A stretch of 6,434 nucleotides of DNA, from contig JACVRP010000221.1 in NCBI GenBank assembly GCA_014534385.1, positions 1 to 6,434 of the forward strand, read 5' to 3'. The notes beneath the pieces are model-generated. The model was not told where the DNA came from and made no database searches. It worked only from the letters and a program-made list of their open reading frames with translations. A program made the translations under genes and the position numbers. The DNA comes from Cyanobacteria bacterium Co-bin13 (GTDB lineage: Bacteria; Cyanobacteriota; Cyanobacteriia; Phormidesmidales; Phormidesmidaceae). This document shows positions 5,504 to 6,434 of the stretch, in pieces; position 1 is the stretch's first letter, and each line of letters opens with the position of its first letter.

Positions 5504-5517
5504 TGCTAAATTTAGCA
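5504..5517. promoter_or_regulatory. 14-base palindrome upstream of the GNAT gene, possible operator
   Basis: TGCTAAATTTAGCA is a perfect palindrome ending 19 bases before the ATG at 5537. Its AT-rich centre and position over the presumed promoter/5' leader suit an operator for a dimeric repressor, but no regulator is known and no clear -35/-10 pair was found around it. A 14-base palindrome can also arise by chance. Confidence 0.3.
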
Positions 5518-5536
5518 TCTATCTGGTTCCCTGTTT

Positions 5537-6049
5537 ATGATTCTTGTCGAGATTGCTAATTATCAGGCTGAAAAAGAAGTCATTCACAGCATTCGCTATG
5601 AGGTCTTTGTCCAGGAACAGCAGGTTCCTGCCGAAGTCGAAATCGATTCGTGGGATCCGCTGTCTATTCATGTGTTAGCGAAGCAGGCAGGACAATTCGT
5701 TGGCACGGGTCGGCTGTTGCCCGATGGCCATATCGGTCGGGTGGCAGTTTGTCGTCCTTGGCGGCACCAGGGCATTGGCCGTCTAATTATGGAGCGGCTG
5801 CTGCAAACGGCCCGAGACCAGGGACATCGCCAGGTTGTTCTATCGGCCCAATGCCACGCTGTTCATTTCTATCAGAAGCTAGGGTTTCGCGAGGAGGGCA
5901 AGGTTTATCTAGAGGCGGGGATTGAGCACATCAAAATGGTGAAGCCCCTGGCAGTGTCGGCAAAGCTAACCTACGCTGCTCAGCTCCCAGAAACCTGCTC
6001 CACCCAGTGGCGCAATCGAATTTTGGCTGCTACATATAACGGAGCCTGA
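5537..6049 (+). CDS. GNAT-family N-acetyltransferase (ElaA/YjcF-like)
   Basis: This 170-residue protein has the GNAT fold in order: the N-terminal strand and helix with IRYEVFVQEQQVPAEVEID (19-37), typical of ElaA/YjcF-type members; the central strands HVLAKQAGQFVGTGRLL; then IGRVAVCRPWRHQGIGRLIME (66-86), containing the acetyl-CoA pyrophosphate loop RHQGIG (76-81); VVLSAQ; and the C-terminal HFYQKLGFREEG with Tyr112, a usual general acid. The conserved family end is around GIEHIKMVKPL (128-138). The substrate cannot be inferred. It should act in the cytoplasm, transferring acetyl from acetyl-CoA to an amine. Residues 141-170 extend past the usual family end, and residues 148-170 are encoded on DNA that also encodes the C-terminus of the opposite-strand gene, so the tail may be a read-through addition after loss of the original stop. 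No good Shine-Dalgarno precedes the ATG; no better start is visible. Confidence 0.9.
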   Translation: MILVEIANYQAEKEVIHSIRYEVFVQEQQVPAEVEIDSWDPLSIHVLAKQAGQFVGTGRLLPDGHIGRVAVCRPWRHQGIGRLIMERLLQTARDQGHRQVVLSAQCHAVHFYQKLGFREEGKVYLEAGIEHIKMVKPLAVSAKLTYAAQLPETCSTQWRNRILAATYNGA

Positions 6050-6434
6050 TAGTACTCCCCCAGCAGCCACAGCACCATTACCAGGTGAATAAGCAAAGTT
6101 CCAGCAGCCCAGTAAAGGGGCAGGTGCTCCCCTGGGCTGCCTTCAAGGGGTGGAAACACGTAGGCTGAGGTGGCCACTAGGCCCGCAGGCACCAGCACCA
6201 GCGCTACGACTACAATCCACAGCATCAGGGTCATATCCCATTTGCCCTGATAAATGCTTTGCCAGCGATGTCCAATCCACCGCCAAGACATTGGCTGACT
6301 GCTGTCGACCACCTGGACCGTTTGCTGCTCCAGGTTGACCTCAAAGATATGACGGCAGAAGTCGCAGGCAAAGGCATCCATCAGAGTCATGGCCTCGATT
6401 TGACCGTGGCGGCAGACCGGGCACAGATATCTGC
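5980..6434 (-). CDS. Zinc-ribbon protein with two membrane helices, 5' end outside window
   Basis: The minus-strand reading frame is open to the window edge, with 150 visible codons. Its first visible residues RYLCPVCRHGQ supply a CxxC, and CDFC follows 15 residues later (visible residues 4-7 and 23-26). Together these make a four-cysteine zinc ribbon, so the internal ATG at 6388-6390, which would lose the first CxxC, is not the true start. The start probably lies only a few codons beyond 6434. After the ribbon come IFEVNLEQQTVQVVDSSQPM and WRWIGHRWQ, then two hydrophobic helices (visible residues about 69-93 and 105-126) joined by a Pro/Gly/Glu loop, and a short basic C-terminus. It resembles a conserved cyanobacterial protein of unknown function; I know of no experimentally assigned role. 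The ribbon is probably cytoplasmic. Its last 23 codons and its TGA (5980-5982) overlap the end of the convergent GNAT gene by 70 bases, and no terminator separates them. Confidence 0.85.
   Translation of the reverse strand, partial: RYLCPVCRHGQIEAMTLMDAFACDFCRHIFEVNLEQQTVQVVDSSQPMSWRWIGHRWQSIYQGKWDMTLMLWIVVVALVLVPAGLVATSAYVFPPLEGSPGEHLPLYWAAGTLLIHLVMVLWLLGEYYQAPLYVAAKIRLRHWVEQVSGS

Overview
The window looks like chromosomal DNA of a filamentous or unicellular cyanobacterium. The octamer GCGATCGC (the cyanobacterial HIP1 repeat) occurs eight times in 6.4 kb (starting at 146, 417, 1804, 2796, 4492, 4984, 5343 and 5377), far more than the roughly 0.1 expected by chance. One gene carries a COP23-type domain, a family essentially restricted to cyanobacteria. 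The decayed response regulator also resembles the multi-receiver regulators common in cyanobacteria. No genus can be named from the sequence alone.

Layout, left to right. A strong intrinsic terminator (about 23-57) closes a + strand gene outside the window. Positions 60-320 hold a possible small broken minus-strand gene. Positions 322-823 hold a frameshifted, internally deleted remnant of a multi-receiver response regulator (+). It meets, tail to tail, an intact YpfJ-type zinc metallopeptidase gene (-, 820-1725). A 434-base stretch without an intact gene contains a 28-base perfect palindrome and leads into the 3' third of an aquaporin Z gene (+, 2160-2411), a second pseudogene. A bidirectional hairpin terminator separates it from a secreted COP23-domain protein (-, 2550-3239). 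Between this gene and the divergent next gene lies a 113-bp MITE-like element with 26-base imperfect terminal inverted repeats. Then come a large exported alpha/beta hydrolase with a C-terminal beta-rich domain (+, 3678-5429), a GNAT acetyltransferase (+, 5537-6049) and, converging on it with a 70-base overlap, a zinc-ribbon/two-helix membrane protein whose 5' end runs off the window (-).

The genes do not form an obvious operon or pathway: orientations alternate, spacings are large, and the functions (envelope protease, secreted COP23 protein, secreted hydrolase, acetyltransferase, membrane zinc-ribbon protein) look like unrelated housekeeping and accessory cargo. The most notable theme is genome erosion. 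Two pseudogenes, a possible third, and a non-autonomous repeat element lie in the first 3.4 kb. I found no convincing novel defence, mobile or regulatory system. The most worthwhile items to check are the MITE-like element, the collapsed response regulator, the truncated aquaporin and the overlapping convergent gene pair at the right end.
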